A stretch of DNA of 7,515 bases from Ktedonobacter sp. (GTDB lineage: Bacteria; Chloroflexota; Ktedonobacteria; Ktedonobacterales; Ktedonobacteraceae), in contig DMFQ01000414.1 in the NCBI GenBank assembly GCA_003450555.1, forward strand, positions 9,217 to 16,731. Direction: 5' to 3'. Made by a program: the position numbers and the translations under genes. The notes under the pieces are model-generated. The model made no database searches. It was not told the DNA's origin and saw only the letters and a list, made by a program, of their open reading frames with translations. Of the stretch, positions 5,415-7,515 are shown in pieces. Each line of letters begins with the position of its first letter. Position 1 is the first letter of the stretch.

Positions 5415-6737
5415 GTGAACAATCAGATGCAACAGGTGGGCAACCATCTCAAGTTGTCCCGTTCGCACATCTTTTTCGAGGAAGCACAGCAGTTATTGCC
5501 GGGCGGCGTCAACAGTCCTGTGCGAGCATTTCGTGGGGTTGGAGGCGAACCGATCTTTATCGACTTCGCCAATGGACCCTACCTCTTTGACGTGGATGGC
5601 AACCGCTATCTCGATTACGTCCAATCCTGGGGCCCAATGATTTTAGGGCACGCGTATCCCAGCGTCGTAGAAGCTGTCGTTCAGGCAAGCAAGCGAGGTT
5701 TCAGCTTTGGGGCTCCCACGCAGGCCGAAAGTGAACTGGCCAGGCTGGTAATTGCCAGCGTGCCATCCATTGAAATGGTGCGCTTTGTCAATTCTGGCAC
5801 AGAGGCGACCATGAGTGCTCTGCGCCTGGCACGAGCGTTTACCGGTCGTCACAAAATCATCAAGTTTAGTGGTTGTTATCATGGTCACGCAGACATGTTG
5901 CTGGTGCAGGCGGGTTCAGGTGTAGCAACAATGGGCCTGCCGGATAGTCCTGGCGTTCCGCCGGAGGCGACAATTAATACGCTGATTGCTCCATATAACG
6001 ACGTAGAGGCCGTTGAAACGCTCTTTCGCACGTATCCAACGGAGATAGCTGCTGTCATTGTTGAGCCAGTGGCGGCAAATATGGGCCTGGTATTACCCAT
6101 GCCTGGCTTTCTCGAACAGCTAAGGGGCCTCACCAAAGAGTATGGCGCGGTCTTGATCTTTGATGAAGTGATGACGGGTTTTCGCGTTGCTCTTGGGGGC
6201 ATGCAGGAGCGAGTGGGTATCACCCCAGACCTGACCTGCTTAGGAAAGATCATTGGCGGCGGCCTTCCTGTAGGCGCCTATGGCGGTCGTAGTGAGATAA
6301 TGGAACACGTGGCTCCGCTGGGTGCCATGTACCAGGCAGGCACGCTCTCAGGCAATCCGCTGGCTATGGCAGCTGGTATTGCCACGCTAACCGAGATGCG
6401 GAAACCAGGCCAGTACGAGGAACTGGAACGGAAAAGCCAACTGCTGGGCGATGGTTTTGGGCGAGTGGTACGCGAAACGGGTTTGGCACTGCAATTCGCC
6501 AGGATCGGCGCCATGTTCTGCCTCTACTTCACAGAACTGCCTGTTACCGATTATGCCAGCGCCAAATTATCCGACACGGCCTCCTTTGCTCGTTACTTCT
6601 GGAATATGCTAGCGCGCGGTATCTACTTGCCGCCCTCCCAATTCGAAGCGTGTTTCATCTCGCTCGCCTTTGACGATAAGATGATCGATGAGACCGTTGA
6701 GAGTGCAAAATTAGCGTTGTCAGGAGAAAAACTATGA
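5415..6737 (+). CDS. hemL: Glutamate-1-semialdehyde 2,1-aminomutase (HemL)
   Basis: HemL is a PLP enzyme of aminotransferase fold type I that converts glutamate-1-semialdehyde to 5-aminolevulinate, directly after HemA. The 440-residue protein is close to the family's usual 425-435. It shows [13 protein letters not shown] (27-39), the cofactor-binding [15 protein letters not shown] (126-140), CYHGHAD (154-160), FDEVMTGFR (249-257) and the PLP Schiff-base Lys278 in [16 protein letters not shown]. The GTLSGNPLA motif follows. The start chosen is GTG 5415, because GGAG at 5403-5406 lies 8 nt ahead of it; an ATG at 5427 would shorten the protein by four residues. The gap to hemQ is 3 bp and the stop overlaps the hemB start (ATGA), so translation is probably coupled on both sides. 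HemA and HemL, which handle the same unstable aldehyde, are separated here by three genes. Function is very secure. Confidence 0.97.
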   Translation: MNNQMQQVGNHLKLSRSHIFFEEAQQLLPGGVNSPVRAFRGVGGEPIFIDFANGPYLFDVDGNRYLDYVQSWGPMILGHAYPSVVEAVVQASKRGFSFGAPTQAESELARLVIASVPSIEMVRFVNSGTEATMSALRLARAFTGRHKIIKFSGCYHGHADMLLVQAGSGVATMGLPDSPGVPPEATINTLIAPYNDVEAVETLFRTYPTEIAAVIVEPVAANMGLVLPMPGFLEQLRGLTKEYGAVLIFDEVMTGFRVALGGMQERVGITPDLTCLGKIIGGGLPVGAYGGRSEIMEHVAPLGAMYQAGTLSGNPLAMAAGIATLTEMRKPGQYEELERKSQLLGDGFGRVVRETGLALQFARIGAMFCLYFTELPVTDYASAKLSDTASFARYFWNMLARGIYLPPSQFEACFISLAFDDKMIDETVESAKLALSGEKL

Positions 6738-7515
6738 CGCAATTCCCTACCGTTCGTCTCAGACGCACACGCCAAAATGAAAAACTACGCGGCCTCGTGC
6801 GGGAAACTCGCCTGGCTGTTGACCAGCTGATCTACCCTCTCTTCATAGCGGAAGGCATTCATGAAGCTCACGAGATAGCTTCCATGCCGGGGATTGCGCA
6901 ATGGCCCCTGGAACAGTTAGGACGCGAGGCTGAGCGGATCGCCAACCTTGGTATCCCGGCAGTCCTGCTCTTTGGCATTCCCAACGAAAAGGACGAGGTA
7001 GGTTCACAGGCCTACGACTCGCAGGGCATCATTCAAAAGGCTATTCGCCTCTTGAAGAGCGTAAACCCAGACCTGCTCGTCATCACGGATGTCTGCCTGT
7101 GTGAGTACACCAGCCATGGACATTGTGGCCTCATTTATAATGGAAGCGTGCAAAACGATGAATCTCTGGAACTGCTGGCACGCATGGCCCTCTCTCATGC
7201 TGAAGCAGGAGCGGATATTGTCGCGCCGTCAGATATGATGGACGGTCGCGTTGGGGCCATTCGCCATGTCCTGGACGAACAGGGCTTTAGCCAGACCCCC
7301 ATTATGGCTTACTCCGCCAAGTTCGCCTCCGCTTTTTACGGACCCTTCCGAGAGGCCGCGGGTTCAACTCCCCAATTTGGTGACCGCCGCTCATACCAAA
7401 TGGATCCAGCTAACGCCCGTGAAGCGCTGCGCGAAGTAGAGCTCGACATCGCTGAAGGGGCCGATATCGTGATGGTCAAACCGGCGATGGCCTATATGGA
7501 TGTCATCCGCCAGGT
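6734..7515 (+). CDS. hemB: Porphobilinogen synthase / 5-aminolevulinate dehydratase (HemB), C-terminus beyond window
   Basis: HemB condenses two 5-aminolevulinates into porphobilinogen. The ATG overlaps the hemL stop (ATGA) and is preceded by AGGAG at 6722-6726 with 7-nt spacing. The open frame gives 260 residues to the window edge, against about 320-335 for the whole enzyme, so roughly 60-75 residues are missing. The TIM-barrel landmarks are all in order: the RLRRTRQN start, IYPLFI (33-38), and the metal-binding cysteines 121, 123 and 131 in [23 protein letters not shown] follows at 164-172, then the first active-site Lys196 in [20 protein letters not shown]. The second, Schiff-base Lys249, is in DIVMVKPAM. 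The three cysteines mark the zinc-type active site rather than the aspartate-rich, magnesium-type variant. The zinc-type motif and lysines make the call very secure; nothing about what follows the gene can be said. Confidence 0.97.
   Translation, partial: MTQFPTVRLRRTRQNEKLRGLVRETRLAVDQLIYPLFIAEGIHEAHEIASMPGIAQWPLEQLGREAERIANLGIPAVLLFGIPNEKDEVGSQAYDSQGIIQKAIRLLKSVNPDLLVITDVCLCEYTSHGHCGLIYNGSVQNDESLELLARMALSHAEAGADIVAPSDMMDGRVGAIRHVLDEQGFSQTPIMAYSAKFASAFYGPFREAAGSTPQFGDRRSYQMDPANAREALREVELDIAEGADIVMVKPAMAYMDVIRQ

Overview
The window carries a compact, co-directional tetrapyrrole (heme) biosynthesis operon on the + strand, in the order hemA-hemC-hemD-hemQ(chdC)-hemL-hemB. It is preceded by a divergently transcribed gene for a multi-pass membrane protein of unknown function that runs off the left edge. 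The last gene, hemB, runs off the right edge. No RNA genes, mobile elements, CRISPR arrays or prophage signals were seen.

Layout: positions 1-1142 (- strand) hold a partial membrane protein gene. Positions 1143-1344 are the only real intergenic region. It holds two operator-like dyads, one of them made of two DnaA-box-like 9-mers head to head, a plausible hemA promoter, and the hemA ribosome binding site. From 1345 to the end the genes are packed without room for internal promoters: hemA overlaps hemC by 110 bp, hemC/hemD overlap by 8 bp, hemD and hemQ are 6 bp apart, hemQ and hemL are 3 bp apart, and hemL/hemB share ATGA. This argues for one polycistronic, translationally coupled transcript.

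How the genes work together: HemA reduces glutamyl-tRNA(Glu) to glutamate-1-semialdehyde and HemL converts it to 5-aminolevulinate (C5 pathway). HemB condenses two of these to porphobilinogen, HemC makes the linear tetrapyrrole hydroxymethylbilane, and HemD closes it to uroporphyrinogen III. HemQ/ChdC acts at the far end of the coproporphyrin-dependent route, decarboxylating iron-coproporphyrin (coproheme) to heme b. The genes for the steps between (hemE, coproporphyrinogen oxidase, coproporphyrin ferrochelatase) are not in this window.

Organism: a bacterium using the C5 and coproporphyrin-dependent routes, with moderate GC and frequent GTG starts. The gene order with hemQ inside hemACD-LB, and the HemQ sequence type (not the Firmicutes form), suggest Chloroflexota, possibly Ktedonobacteria. 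This is inference from memory of the families, not a database result. Most of the window is well-understood metabolism. The points worth a second look are the long hemA/hemC overlap, the regulatory region, an insertion in HemC, and the placement and distal-site residue of HemQ.
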